The notes below the pieces were generated by a model. It saw only the letters and a program-made list of their open reading frames with translations, searched no databases and was not told the origin of the DNA. 64,000 nt of DNA from Dehalococcoidia bacterium (GTDB taxonomy: Bacteria > Chloroflexota > Dehalococcoidia > UBA2979), in NCBI GenBank assembly GCA_009692685.1, contig SHYS01000005.1, positions 102,953 to 166,952 on the forward strand, read 5' to 3'. The position numbers and the translations under genes were made by a program. This document shows, one piece after another, positions 1-7,763 of the stretch; position 1 is the stretch's first letter; every line of letters starts with the position of its first letter.

Positions 1-132
1 TTCGAGGACTTCAACCTCTTCATGAAGCGCTCGGCGCTTGGCGAGACGCTCTCACACCTCCAGCTCCTCCAGGACGAGGAGCGCGTGCGCCGCATCGAGG
101 GCGACGATCGTGTGACGTGGGCGCGTGTCTAG
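1..132 (+). CDS. C-terminal end of a protein, possibly MBL-fold hydrolase (partial)
   Basis: An open frame enters from the left edge and stops at TAG 130-132, giving the last 43 residues of a protein. The tail contains SHLQLLQDEERVRRIEG followed by a short strand, which resembles the small helical, winged-helix-like C-terminus of many metallo-beta-lactamase-fold hydrolases, where a helix precedes an 'EGRV.R.E..' strand. The catalytic domain is outside the window, so the family is a guess. The gene ends just before a strong hairpin and converges on the enoyl-CoA hydratase gene. Confidence 0.5.
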   Translation, partial: FEDFNLFMKRSALGETLSHLQLLQDEERVRRIEGDDRVTWARV

Positions 133-155
133 CCTCGACGGTACCGTGTCCGACC

Positions 156-193
156 CACGCAGAAGCGGCTCCCCGGGGAGCCGCTTCTGCGTG
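156..193. terminator. Bidirectional hairpin between convergent genes
   Basis: A 38-base perfect palindrome with 19-base arms and no spacer, centred on CCCCGGGG, lies between two convergent genes and is followed on the plus strand by GTTTGTCG. A transcript from either strand would form a very stable stem (the central bases would make the loop). No long T tract follows, so it may stop RNA polymerase from both sides or only protect 3' ends. Confidence 0.7.
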
Positions 194-222
194 TTTGTCG
201 TGCGTGACTCGGCAGTCCGAGG

Positions 223-1077
223 TTAGCCGTAGCCCTTGTCGCGCTCGCTCTTGAAGGCGTCCCAGCCCTGCTCCTCACGCAGGCGGTGGCGCTCTTGCGC
301 GACCGCGTCACGACCTGAGAACAGGTCCGCGAGGGTGGGATCGGACCGGAAGTCGAGACCCTCTTCCATATTCGCGAGTCGGTAGACGCGGTTCACCAAC
401 GCCTTGTTGAGGCGCATCGTGTTCTGGGGCAGGGCGGCCAGCTTTCGCGCCATCACCTCGGCTGCGGCCTCAAGCTCGGCGTCCGGCACCACCTTGTTCA
501 CGACGCCCATCCGGTAGGCGTCGTCCGCGGTCAGCGTTTCGCCCAGGAGGAGGATCTCCTTCGCGTGTTTGAGGCCTACGACGTACGGGGTGATCAGCAG
601 CGGGGGGCCGAAGCCGTGGCGAATCTGGATCTCGCCCATCCGTGCCGTGTCAGACGCGATGGTGAGGTCGCAAACGCACGCCATCTCGAAGCCCTGGCCG
701 ACCGCCGCGCCTCGCACCGCCGCGACGAACGGGCGGTTGAAGTTGAAGATGCGCATCTTGAGTTCGTCGCCGTTTGGGGCGGGCTCGTCATCCGGGTACA
801 GCGCAGACCACAGGTCGCCGCCCGCGGAGAACGCACGTCCGGCGCCGATGAGCACGAACGCCTTGGCCTCGGTGTCCGCCTCGGCGGCGTCCAGCGCCTT
901 ACCCAGCGCCCGCTGGAGGCTCTTGTTCATGGCGTTGAGGACCACGGGCCGGTTGAGGGTGATCCAGCCGATGTCGCCGCGCGACTCGTAGAGCACATCC
1001 TCCGGACTCGGAGGCGGGATCGCGATGCCGTCCGGCGTCTTCTTCCAATTGCTCGTATCTACGTTCGCCGTCGTCAT
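223..1077 (-). CDS. Enoyl-CoA hydratase/isomerase family protein
   Basis: A crotonase-fold protein of 284 residues. It shows the expected ITLNRPVVLNAMN strand, the CoA/oxyanion-hole segment GAGRAFSAGGDL, and the second oxyanion segment AAVGQGFEMACVCDLTIAS. These enzymes hydrate or isomerise enoyl-CoA thioesters in fatty-acid or amino-acid breakdown. The exact substrate cannot be read here; a Glu occurs in the MGEIQIRHGFGPP segment where catalytic acids often lie. The start at 1077 is chosen because GGAGGGG sits seven bases upstream, while an upstream in-frame ATG has no such site. The gene diverges from murT across about 115 bases that should hold both promoters. Confidence 0.88.
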   Translation of the reverse strand: MTTANVDTSNWKKTPDGIAIPPPSPEDVLYESRGDIGWITLNRPVVLNAMNKSLQRALGKALDAAEADTEAKAFVLIGAGRAFSAGGDLWSALYPDDEPAPNGDELKMRIFNFNRPFVAAVRGAAVGQGFEMACVCDLTIASDTARMGEIQIRHGFGPPLLITPYVVGLKHAKEILLLGETLTADDAYRMGVVNKVVPDAELEAAAEVMARKLAALPQNTMRLNKALVNRVYRLANMEEGLDFRSDPTLADLFSGRDAVAQERHRLREEQGWDAFKSERDKGYG

Positions 1078-1193
1078 CGCACCCCTCCGCAATCCGTGTG
1101 TGTCACCCGCGCAGAGTACGGCGTTCGCATGCGTTCGCAAGGCTACCGGTCGTCGTCATCGGCCTTTCGAGGTGGCCGTGCGAGAATAGAGCC

Positions 1194-2645
1194 GTGTTGT
1201 TGTTCCTTCTCGATGCATTTCGCGCCTCCGGCGGTCGGGCCACCGGCCCTCGGCAGCGGCTCGCGCTGCTGGCAGGCCAGCTCGCGGGCGTCGCCTCGAG
1301 GAAGTTCGGACGCGGAGGCGGGACGGCGCTGCCGGGCCTCGTAGCCGGCCGGATCGCGCCTGATCTCGTCGAGGCGCTCGGCGGCTTCGAGCGCGGCACG
1401 GTGCTCGTGACGGGCACGAACGGCAAGACCACCACTTCCCACCTGCTCGTCGCGGCCGTGCGCGCTGCTGGCATCGAGGTCATCGCCAACCCCTCGGGTT
1501 CCAACCTCGAACGCGGGCTTCTCGGCGCTCTTGTCGAAGCGGCGTCCGAGTCTGGTGAGTTGCCCAGAACCGCCCGACGCGCCGCCGTGCTTGAGGTCGA
1601 TGAGGCGGCTGTCGTCGCGCTGTTGCCTCGGATCCATCCGCGTGTCGCGGTCTTCCTCAACCTCTTCCGCGATCAGCTCGATCGCTATGGCGAGGTCGAC
1701 TCGGTCGCCCGAGGCTGGTGGCACGCCCTCGAGGCTGAAGGCGGAGGGCCGACGCTCGTACTCAACGCCGACGACCCGTCGGTAGCCCAGCTCGCCGAGG
1801 TCGCTCGCGGCGATGTCGTCTTCTTCGGCATCGACGACCTCTCTGCCGCGCTGCCGGCTGCCGAGCACGCCGCCGACGCCCGCTTCTGTCGATGTGGCGC
1901 TGGCTTCAACTACACCGCCCGCTACATCGGACACGTGGGCATGTGGTGCTGCTCGAATTGCTCACGTGCGCGGCCTGCTCTGACCGTGTCGGCACGCAAT
2001 GTGCACCTAGAGGAGGACGGCGCGCGCTTTGACCTCGTGACGCCGCAGGGCACGCTCGCTCTCGCCTTGCCGCTCGCCGGACTGCACTCGATCTACAACG
2101 CACTCGCGAGTGCGGCTGCTGCCTTCGCCCTCCGGCTACCGCCAGCGGCGACTGTTGCGGCGCTGGCGAGCGCGGGCCCGGCCTTCGGGCGGCAGGAGCG
2201 CTTTCAGATCCGCGGTCGTGAGGTACGCGTCCTCCTCGCCAAGAATCCCGCCGGTCTCAACGAGACGGTGCGCACGCTGACTGCCGCGAAGCGCCAGCTG
2301 CACCTCCTCTGGCTGCTCAACGACGACATCCAGGATGGCCGCGACGTGTCCTGGATCTATGACGCCGATATCGAGGTGCTGGCCGGGCGGGTCGATACGC
2401 TGGTCGTCGGCGGTTCGAGGGCTGACGACTTCGCGTTGCGCCTGCACCTCGGGGGGCTCGATCCGCAGAACGTGACGACGCCTGTCTCGATGGCGCTCGA
2501 CGCTGCGCTGGATCGCATACCTGAGGGAGCGCGTCTTGATGTGGTGGCGACGTACACCGCCATGATCGAGGTGCGCGAGGTGCTGGCCGCGCGGTCGGGC
2601 GCCGGTCACTACTGGGAGGCTCGGTTGCCAGAGGGTGCGCGATGA
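1194..2645 (+). CDS. murT: Lipid II isoglutaminyl synthase, Mur-ligase subunit MurT
   Basis: A Mur-ligase family ATPase of 483 residues with the ATP-binding motif GTNGKTTT near the N-terminus and a central Cys cluster (CRCG ... CCSNC) typical of the zinc ribbon in MurT. The C-terminal part matches the DUF1727 type (NDDIQDGRDVSWIYD). With GatD it amidates the alpha-carboxyl of D-Glu in lipid II to D-isoglutamine, at the cytoplasmic face of the membrane. GTG 1194 is used because it begins the hydrophobic-basic segment found at MurT N-termini; an upstream in-frame ATG would add 32 residues unlike the family. The stop overlaps the next start as ATGA, so translation is probably coupled to gatD. 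Confidence 0.92.
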   Translation: MLLFLLDAFRASGGRATGPRQRLALLAGQLAGVASRKFGRGGGTALPGLVAGRIAPDLVEALGGFERGTVLVTGTNGKTTTSHLLVAAVRAAGIEVIANPSGSNLERGLLGALVEAASESGELPRTARRAAVLEVDEAAVVALLPRIHPRVAVFLNLFRDQLDRYGEVDSVARGWWHALEAEGGGPTLVLNADDPSVAQLAEVARGDVVFFGIDDLSAALPAAEHAADARFCRCGAGFNYTARYIGHVGMWCCSNCSRARPALTVSARNVHLEEDGARFDLVTPQGTLALALPLAGLHSIYNALASAAAAFALRLPPAATVAALASAGPAFGRQERFQIRGREVRVLLAKNPAGLNETVRTLTAAKRQLHLLWLLNDDIQDGRDVSWIYDADIEVLAGRVDTLVVGGSRADDFALRLHLGGLDPQNVTTPVSMALDAALDRIPEGARLDVVATYTAMIEVREVLAARSGAGHYWEARLPEGAR

Positions 2646-3418
2646 CCGCGACCTCCGATGAACGCGCGCTCCGGATCCTGGTGCTCTACCCCGAGGTGAT
2701 GGACGTCTACGCCGACCGAGGCAACCTCATTGCGCTCCGTGCCCGCGCTGCTGTGCACGACGTCGCGATTGAGGTAACGAACGTTGGCCTCGGCGACCCG
2801 CTACCCGAGGACGCCGATCTGATTCTCATCGGCGGAGGGCAGGACGCTGAGCAACGGCGTGTCGCTGCCGACCTCGTGGCGCGCGGACCGCGCCTGCGCA
2901 GCTGGGTCGAGGAAGGCACGGCCGTCCTCGCCGTTTGCGGTGGCTTCCAGCTGTTCGGTCACTCGTATCGGACCGCGGAGGGCGAGGAGTTGCCCGGCAT
3001 CGGCATCTTCGATGTCACGACGGTCGCTCCGCCTCAGGGGTGGGAGCGCTGTATTGGCGATGTGCTCGCTGTTGCGGCCCTTGAGGATGTTGGTGAACTC
3101 GTGGGCTTCGAGAACCACGGGGGACGCACGTATCTGGGCGCGCAGGCTCGCCCATTCGCCCGCGTGCTCTTCGGTCACGGCAACAACGACGATGACTCCT
3201 CGGAGGGCGCGGTCTACCGCGAGGCCATCGGCACCTACCTCCATGGTCCCGTTCTGCCGAAGAACCTTGCGCTGACGGACCGCCTCATCCGCGCGGCGCT
3301 ACGGCATCGCTACGGTCCTGAGGAAGCCCTCGAGGCGCTCGAGAGTGATCCGTGGGCTCAGCGCGCGCACGCGACCGCTGCCGCAGCGGCGCGGCTGCGC
3401 GGCCGGCCGCGCGCCTAG
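2642..3418 (+). CDS. gatD: Lipid II isoglutaminyl synthase, glutaminase subunit GatD
   Basis: A CobB/CobQ-type class I glutamine amidotransferase of 258 residues. The nucleophile is Cys99 in LAVCGGFQLFG and the catalytic His is probably His201 in GTYLHGPVLPKN; ENHGGRTYLG is also typical. It releases ammonia from glutamine for MurT. The start overlaps the murT stop by four bases. The pair implies an amidated peptidoglycan, hence a cell that builds a real murein wall. Confidence 0.93.
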   Translation: MTATSDERALRILVLYPEVMDVYADRGNLIALRARAAVHDVAIEVTNVGLGDPLPEDADLILIGGGQDAEQRRVAADLVARGPRLRSWVEEGTAVLAVCGGFQLFGHSYRTAEGEELPGIGIFDVTTVAPPQGWERCIGDVLAVAALEDVGELVGFENHGGRTYLGAQARPFARVLFGHGNNDDDSSEGAVYREAIGTYLHGPVLPKNLALTDRLIRAALRHRYGPEEALEALESDPWAQRAHATAAAAARLRGRPRA

Positions 3419-3479
3419 GGGGAGGTCTCGGGCGTCGTGGGGCTTTGACGCTCACGACGGCCGCGCCCATGCTCATTGT

Positions 3480-4241
3480 GTGAAGGTCTTTCGCGGTGTT
3501 CTGCTGTTCCTTGCGACCGCGCTCCTGTTCGCGTGTAGCGGGGGCGGCGACGTACCCGCACCTGCGCCGACGCAGGTGCGGGTACGCACCCCGGTGGTGC
3601 TGCCCTCAACTTCGGCGCTCGCGACCGTAACCGCGACGCCTGACCAGACGGGCCCGACCCTAGACTCACGCATCCCGAGGCCGTTCGCCTGGCCGATCGC
3701 GGGGACCTGCCTGCCGCAGTCCGACGCGTTGATGCCGAACGCTCCTCGGACATACCGCAACGGCGTGCACGAGGGACTCGACTTCTACCCCGGTTCGTCC
3801 TGCGCGCACGTCGAGCGTGGCACGCAGGTGCTGTCGATGCTCGACGGGACCGTCGTGCGCGCCGATCTCGACTACAGAGACATCACGGCGCAGCAGGTGC
3901 AGGACCTCGCGGCGCTGACCGCGAAGCAGGGATTCTCAGACCCGGTCACCCTCGATATCTATCGCGGCCGCCAGGTGTGGATCGACCACGGTGGCGGCGT
4001 GGTCACGAGGTGTTGCCACCTCAGCAGCATCGCGAGCGGCATCAGAGTCGGAGTGCGTGTGCAAGCTGGCGATGTGCTCGGCGGAGTCGGGGAGTCCGGC
4101 ACACCCGAGTTCATCACGGCCCCGGGCACCGAGCTGCACCTCCACGCCGAGGTCCGCATCGGCGACTCCTTCCTCGGTGCCGGACTGCCTCCAGACGTTG
4201 TCCGAGGCCTGTACGGCCAGCTCTTCGGCGCGAAGCACTGA
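3480..4241 (+). CDS. M23 family peptidase-like lipoprotein
   Basis: A 253-residue predicted lipoprotein. The start GTG 3480 gives a basic-hydrophobic signal (MKVFRGVLLFLATALLFAC) with the lipobox Cys at residue 19, followed by a Ser/Pro/Thr linker. The domain has HEGLDFYPG and HLHAE, matching the HxxxD and HxH zinc ligands of LytM/M23 metallopeptidases. It probably acts outside the membrane on peptidoglycan or only binds it. Context fits: murT-gatD lie upstream and lgt, the lipoprotein-modifying enzyme, downstream. A 16-base perfect inverted repeat lies inside the linker codons at 3551-3586. Upstream in-frame ATG 3345 would lie inside gatD and hide the signal peptide. Confidence 0.83.
   Translation: MKVFRGVLLFLATALLFACSGGGDVPAPAPTQVRVRTPVVLPSTSALATVTATPDQTGPTLDSRIPRPFAWPIAGTCLPQSDALMPNAPRTYRNGVHEGLDFYPGSSCAHVERGTQVLSMLDGTVVRADLDYRDITAQQVQDLAALTAKQGFSDPVTLDIYRGRQVWIDHGGGVVTRCCHLSSIASGIRVGVRVQAGDVLGGVGESGTPEFITAPGTELHLHAEVRIGDSFLGAGLPPDVVRGLYGQLFGAKH
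3551..3586 (+). repeat. Perfect 16-base inverted repeat inside the lipoprotein gene
   Basis: CGTACCCGCACCTGCG at 3551-3566 is repeated in reverse complement at 3571-3586 around a four-base loop. It falls directly after the lipobox codons and could fold into a very stable mRNA stem early in the reading frame. Whether it slows translation or is a chance result of Pro/Val-rich codons is unknown. Confidence 0.7.
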
Positions 4242-4313
4242 CGGCTACTATGGGGCGGTCTGTTGAGAACGGCGCAGGCACGATGCCGAACCCCCTCGAT
4301 ATGCGGAGGTAGC

Positions 4314-5213
4314 GTGACCTTCCTGTTCATCACCATCCCGTGGGATCCGGTCGTCGCCAACCTCGGCGGTCTGGTCCTGGCCTGGCACGGTGTCTTCACC
4401 GCCGTCGGTATCCTCGCGGGTGTGCAGATCGCGCTGTACGTGGCAAAGAAGACCGGCTTCAGCGAAGACGACGCGTACTCGATCGCCCTCGTCGGGGTGC
4501 CCTGCGGGATTCTCGGAGCTCGACTGCTCTACGTCGCCGAGCACTGGGCGTTCTTCAGCGCCGCACCTCTCGAGGTGCTTGCGATCAACGAAGGCGGTAT
4601 CTCGGTCTGGGGCGCGGTGCTCGGCGGTGTCTTCGGGGGCCTCGGGTTTGCCGCATGGCGTCACTACGGCATTCGCTGTGGCCTCGACATCGCCGCGTTT
4701 GGCCTGGTCCTTGGCTTGGCGGTCGGTCGCATCGGCGACCTGATCAACGGGGAGCACCTCGCGAAGGCCACTAGCCTACCGTGGGGCGTGATCTACACGA
4801 ATCGCAATTCCCCCGCCTTCGCTCACTCGATCGCCGTTGGCCCGCATCACCCCGCGACGACCTACGAGATGCTGGTGGCGCTCGTGCTGCTCGCTCTGAT
4901 GTTCCCCGTGTTCAACCGCTTCCGCGACCGCCCCGGATTCACGTTCTGCGTGTTTCTCGATCTGTACTCCGCGATCAGGTTTGCGGTGTCCTTCCTGCGG
5001 GTCGACTCCACCAGCGCGGCGTTTGGCCTTGACATGCCTCAATTCATCTCGCTCGTGGTGATCGTGGGCTCGTTGCCATTCGCCTGGTGGTTCTGGGACC
5101 ATCCGCGACCCGTCGAGGACGCAGCGCCGCCACCGTCGACGCCAGCCGTCGCCCGCGTGCGGGTGGCGACCACCCCGCGCAACCAGCGAGGCCGCCGCGG
5201 TGGCGACCTATAA
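4314..5213 (+). CDS. lgt: Prolipoprotein diacylglyceryl transferase
   Basis: A polytopic membrane protein of 299 residues matching Lgt. It carries the signature GRIGDLINGEHLAKATSLPWG and the N-terminal LAWHGVFTAVGILAG helix. Lgt transfers diacylglycerol from phosphatidylglycerol to the lipobox Cys of prolipoproteins. The start GTG 4314 is preceded by GGAGG with a short spacer; the ATG-like codon at 4263 lacks a site and would add 17 non-conserved residues. The tail after the last helix is Pro/Arg rich and cytoplasmic in character. Several lipoproteins in this window are likely substrates. Confidence 0.95.
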   Translation: MTFLFITIPWDPVVANLGGLVLAWHGVFTAVGILAGVQIALYVAKKTGFSEDDAYSIALVGVPCGILGARLLYVAEHWAFFSAAPLEVLAINEGGISVWGAVLGGVFGGLGFAAWRHYGIRCGLDIAAFGLVLGLAVGRIGDLINGEHLAKATSLPWGVIYTNRNSPAFAHSIAVGPHHPATTYEMLVALVLLALMFPVFNRFRDRPGFTFCVFLDLYSAIRFAVSFLRVDSTSAAFGLDMPQFISLVVIVGSLPFAWWFWDHPRPVEDAAPPPSTPAVARVRVATTPRNQRGRRGGDL

Positions 5214-5218
5214 CGTCG

Positions 5219-5473
5219 ATGGTTGGCGGCACCGCCCACGAAGTGGTCCTGTACGGCGCGCCGGGCTGTCACCTCTGCGCCGAAGCCCGCCGCGGCCTTC
5301 AGCTGTTGGCAGTGAGTACGCCATTCGTGTTTCGCGAGGTCGATATCCACTCGGACCCGGAGCTCGAGCGACGCTGGCTCTTCGAGATCCCCGTGATCGA
5401 GGTCGATGGGCGGGTGGTAACACAGGCTCCGGTGGACGTCGAGGCGGTGCGCAGGGCCTTCGCGGGCCGTTAG
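5219..5473 (+). CDS. Glutaredoxin-like thioredoxin-fold protein
   Basis: An 84-residue protein with the redox motif CHLC near the N-terminus (LYGAPGCHLCAEARRGL), a cis-proline region (FEIPVIEVDG) and glutaredoxin-like length. It fits the DUF836/glutaredoxin-2-like group, which probably handles thiol-disulfide exchange in the cytoplasm. It starts six bases after lgt, so it is likely co-transcribed. No partner is evident. Confidence 0.85.
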   Translation: MVGGTAHEVVLYGAPGCHLCAEARRGLQLLAVSTPFVFREVDIHSDPELERRWLFEIPVIEVDGRVVTQAPVDVEAVRRAFAGR

Positions 5474-5540
5474 CACGGCCTCGGATTGACAGGCTCGCAG
5501 CCTCGACCATAGCGTGTACGTACTCGCGCTACACGGCGCG

Positions 5541-5663
5541 GTTCATCCAGAGTGGCTGAGGGTTACGGCCCAACGAAGCCACGGCAACCGGACGCCCTTC
5601 GCCGGGGCGGACACGGTGCCAAATCCGACCCGATCTCGCAGTTGCGAGTCGGGGAAGATGAAC
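5541..5663 (+). ncRNA. SAM-I (S-box) riboswitch
   Basis: The aptamer is closed by a perfect 7-bp P1 stem, GTTCATC at 5541-5547 with GATGAAC at 5657-5663. Inside are the core elements of SAM-I: CAGAG, GAGGG, a GGCCC-AA-GAAGCC stretch, GGCAACC, and GGTGCCAAATCC, followed by a P4-like helix of CGACCC with a GTCGGG partner. This class binds S-adenosylmethionine and lowers expression of methionine and sulfur genes when SAM is plentiful. It lies 217 bases upstream of the threonine-synthase-like gene on the same strand, which ties that operon to methionine supply. Confidence 0.93.
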
Positions 5664-5753
5664 GGAAGGCGACCAGCCGCATGGCTCTCATGACTTCACC
5701 ACCTCACCTGTGCCGCCCGCACGCCGTGCCTCTGCGCCCTATGGCTATGCGTT

Positions 5754-5860
5754 AGCCCGACCGCGGCCCTCACCCGAGGGCTGAGGATCGGGCTCCCCCA
5801 CTGTTCGCTCAGCGAGTCGCACCAGCGCAGCCAGCCTCACATCGCCGTCCCCGAGGGGAC
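5754..5860 (+). promoter_or_regulatory. Putative riboswitch expression platform
   Basis: Between the aptamer and the first gene are two hairpins: AGCCCGA 5754-5760 with TCGGGCT 5788-5794 enclosing GCCCT/AGGGC, and GTCCC 5847-5851 with GGGAC 5856-5860 around CGAG. No T run follows the first hairpin. The second lies just upstream of the AGGAG ribosome site at about 5867. Control could therefore act by Rho-dependent termination or on translation; this cannot be settled by eye. Confidence 0.4.
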
Positions 5861-5879
5861 GTGACTAGGAGTTCCGCTC

Positions 5880-7136
5880 ATGTCTTTCGAACGCGCTCTT
5901 CGCTGCAGGGAGTGTGGCCGCGAGTACAGCCTCGCGCCGATCTTCTCGTGCGAGTTCTGCTTCGGACCGCTCGAGGTCGCCTACGACTACGACGCGATTC
6001 GCGCCTCGATCTCCCGCGACAGCATCACCGCCGGCCCGACCACGCTCTGGCGCTACGCAGATCTGCTCCCGTGCGATCCGGCCTACAAGGTTGATATCGG
6101 GACGGGCTACACGCCCCTCGTCGAGGCGCCACGCCTCGCGAAGGCGGTCGGTCTCAAGAAGCTCTGGCTGAAGAACGACACCGTGAACCCAACATGGTCG
6201 TTCAAAGATCGAGTCGTTTCGGTTGCGATCGCGCGGGCGCGACAGTTCGGCTTTGACGCGATGGCCTGCGCCAGTACGGGTAACCTCGCGAATTCCGTTT
6301 CGGCCCACGCGGCCGCGGCGGGCATGGACGCCTACGTCTTCATCCCGGACGATCTAGAGCAGGGCAAGGTCGTGGGCAGCGCGGTCTACCGCCCCATCCT
6401 CGTGATGATCGAAGGGTCATACGACGACGTAAACCGGCTCTGCACCGAGCTGGCCGCCGATCACAACTGGGCATTCGTGAACATCAACGTCCGCCCCTAT
6501 TATGCCGAAGGCTCTCGCACGCTGGCCTTCGAGGTTGCGGAGCAGCTGGGGTGGCGCGCGCCGCAACGTGTGGTCGCGCCGATGGCCTCGGGCTCTCTCT
6601 TCACCAAGATCTGGAAAGGCTTTCAGGAGTTCCACAAGGTGGGCCTCATCGATGAGCCGCACACGAGGATGTCCGGCGCGCAGGCCAGCGGCTGCTCGCC
6701 CATTACCACGGCGTTCCAGAACGACACGTTCAACTTCGTGCCGCAGAAACCGAACACCATCGCCCGCTCGCTCGCGATCGGCAATCCGGCCGATGGGTAC
6801 TACGCTCTGAAGGTGATGGAAGAAACCAACGGCAACGCGGAGATGGCCACCGACGAGGAGATCGTCGCGGGCATCTACCTGCTTGCAGAGACCGAGGGCA
6901 TCTTTGCCGAGACCGCCGGTGGCGTAACGGTCGCCTGTCTCAAGAAGCTCGTGGCAAGCGGTGCGATCGACCATAACGAGGAGACGGTGGCGTTCATCAC
7001 GGGCGCTGGCCTCAAGACGGTTGAGGCGGTCATCGACTCGATGGACGAGCCCATCCGGATTCCGGCGCACACGGCCGCCTTTGATGAGGCGTTCGCCCGG
7101 CGCCAGGCACGCACGTCCGTGGGCGCAGGAGTCTAG
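5880..7136 (+). CDS. Threonine-synthase-like PLP enzyme under SAM riboswitch control (possible homocysteine synthase)
   Basis: A fold-type II PLP enzyme of 418 residues. It has an N-terminal zinc ribbon (Cys9, Cys12, Cys24, Cys27), the PLP lysine probably Lys109 in WSFKDR, and ACASTGNLANS for phosphate binding. By homology it is a threonine synthase acting on O-phosphohomoserine. Three facts argue for another role: the SAM-I riboswitch upstream, the NIL-domain and CysO-like carrier genes directly downstream, and a second threonine synthase at 55682-56764 next to hom. I infer that it may add sulfur from a protein thiocarboxylate to O-phosphohomoserine to make homocysteine. The start ATG 5880 follows AGGAG. 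A plain second threonine synthase remains possible. Confidence 0.85.
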   Translation: MSFERALRCRECGREYSLAPIFSCEFCFGPLEVAYDYDAIRASISRDSITAGPTTLWRYADLLPCDPAYKVDIGTGYTPLVEAPRLAKAVGLKKLWLKNDTVNPTWSFKDRVVSVAIARARQFGFDAMACASTGNLANSVSAHAAAAGMDAYVFIPDDLEQGKVVGSAVYRPILVMIEGSYDDVNRLCTELAADHNWAFVNINVRPYYAEGSRTLAFEVAEQLGWRAPQRVVAPMASGSLFTKIWKGFQEFHKVGLIDEPHTRMSGAQASGCSPITTAFQNDTFNFVPQKPNTIARSLAIGNPADGYYALKVMEETNGNAEMATDEEIVAGIYLLAETEGIFAETAGGVTVACLKKLVASGAIDHNEETVAFITGAGLKTVEAVIDSMDEPIRIPAHTAAFDEAFARRQARTSVGAGV

Positions 7137-7138
7137 GC

Positions 7139-7384
7139 ATGGTAAAGAAGCGCGTTCGTTTCACCTTCGAGCCCAACCTCATCACGCAGCCCGTGATCTA
7201 CCGGCTGGGCCGTAATTTCGAAATTGTCACCAACATCCGCATGGCGGACGTGGACGAGAACGTCGGCTGGGTCATCCTCGAACTCGAAGGTGAGCTTGCC
7301 GAGATCGACCGCGGCCTCGCTTGGGCGCAGGAGCTCGGCGTGCGCGTCGATCCACTCGCCGGCGATGTCGTCGAGGGCGGTTAA
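7139..7384 (+). CDS. NIL domain protein
   Basis: An 81-residue protein that is essentially one NIL domain (ACT-like fold). It starts FTFEPNLITQPVIYRLG and continues with VTNIRMADVDENVGWVILELEG, typical of NIL domains attached to MetN methionine transporters, where they sense methionine. NIL domains also occur with ferredoxin domains in archaeal homocysteine synthesis. It begins two bases after the PLP enzyme stop, so the two are surely co-translated. Likely roles are methionine sensing or assisting sulfur transfer; the choice is inference. Confidence 0.88.
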   Translation: MVKKRVRFTFEPNLITQPVIYRLGRNFEIVTNIRMADVDENVGWVILELEGELAEIDRGLAWAQELGVRVDPLAGDVVEGG

Positions 7385-7426
7385 GCCAGTCAGCTTCGTA
7401 TCGCTCTACTCGGAAGGACTGTTGCA

Positions 7427-7702
7427 GTGCCCGTTACCGTGAAGATCCCCACTCCGCTTCGGGCGCTCACCCTCGATCGCGACACGGTGATCGCCGAGGT
7501 GTCCTCGCTCGCCGATCTGGTCACCACCCTCGAAGCCGACTTTCCTGGGATGCGCGAGCGTCTCTGCGATGACAGTGGGGAGCTGCGGCGCTTCGTAAAC
7601 GTCTACATCAACGGTGAAGACGTGCGCTTCCTCCAGGGCTTGAAGAGCAGCCTCAAGTCCGGCGATGAGGTTTCGATCGTTCCGGCAGTCGCTGGAGGCT
7701 AA
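7427..7702 (+). CDS. CysO/ThiS/MoaD-like sulfur carrier protein ending in Gly-Gly
   Basis: A 91-residue ubiquitin-like sulfur carrier. The segment RRFVNVYINGEDVRFLQGL and the end VPAVAGG closely resemble mycobacterial CysO; the C-terminal Gly-Gly is the site of adenylation and thiocarboxylation. The start is GTG 7427 with GGAAGG upstream. It is third in the SAM-riboswitch operon after the threonine-synthase-like and NIL genes, so it is the natural sulfur donor for that enzyme. Activation would come from the MoeB-like protein at 10493-11608. Confidence 0.9.
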   Translation: MPVTVKIPTPLRALTLDRDTVIAEVSSLADLVTTLEADFPGMRERLCDDSGELRRFVNVYINGEDVRFLQGLKSSLKSGDEVSIVPAVAGG

Positions 7703-7763
7703 TCCGCGGCCGTGGTCGACTGGCTGAGATCGAGATGGATCTTGATGGGAGCCAACGAGCAAC

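Noticed and set aside
1098..1193. ATG 1098 as start of murT
   Set aside because: It adds 32 residues unlike MurT and lies close to the divergent hydratase start; GTG 1194 fits the family.
5552..5755. Open frame over the riboswitch
   Set aside because: It overlaps the SAM-I aptamer core completely; a translated gene there is very unlikely.
5880..7136. Calling the riboswitch gene simply thrC
   Set aside because: A hom-linked threonine synthase exists at 55682 and the regulatory and gene context is that of methionine, so no gene symbol was assigned.
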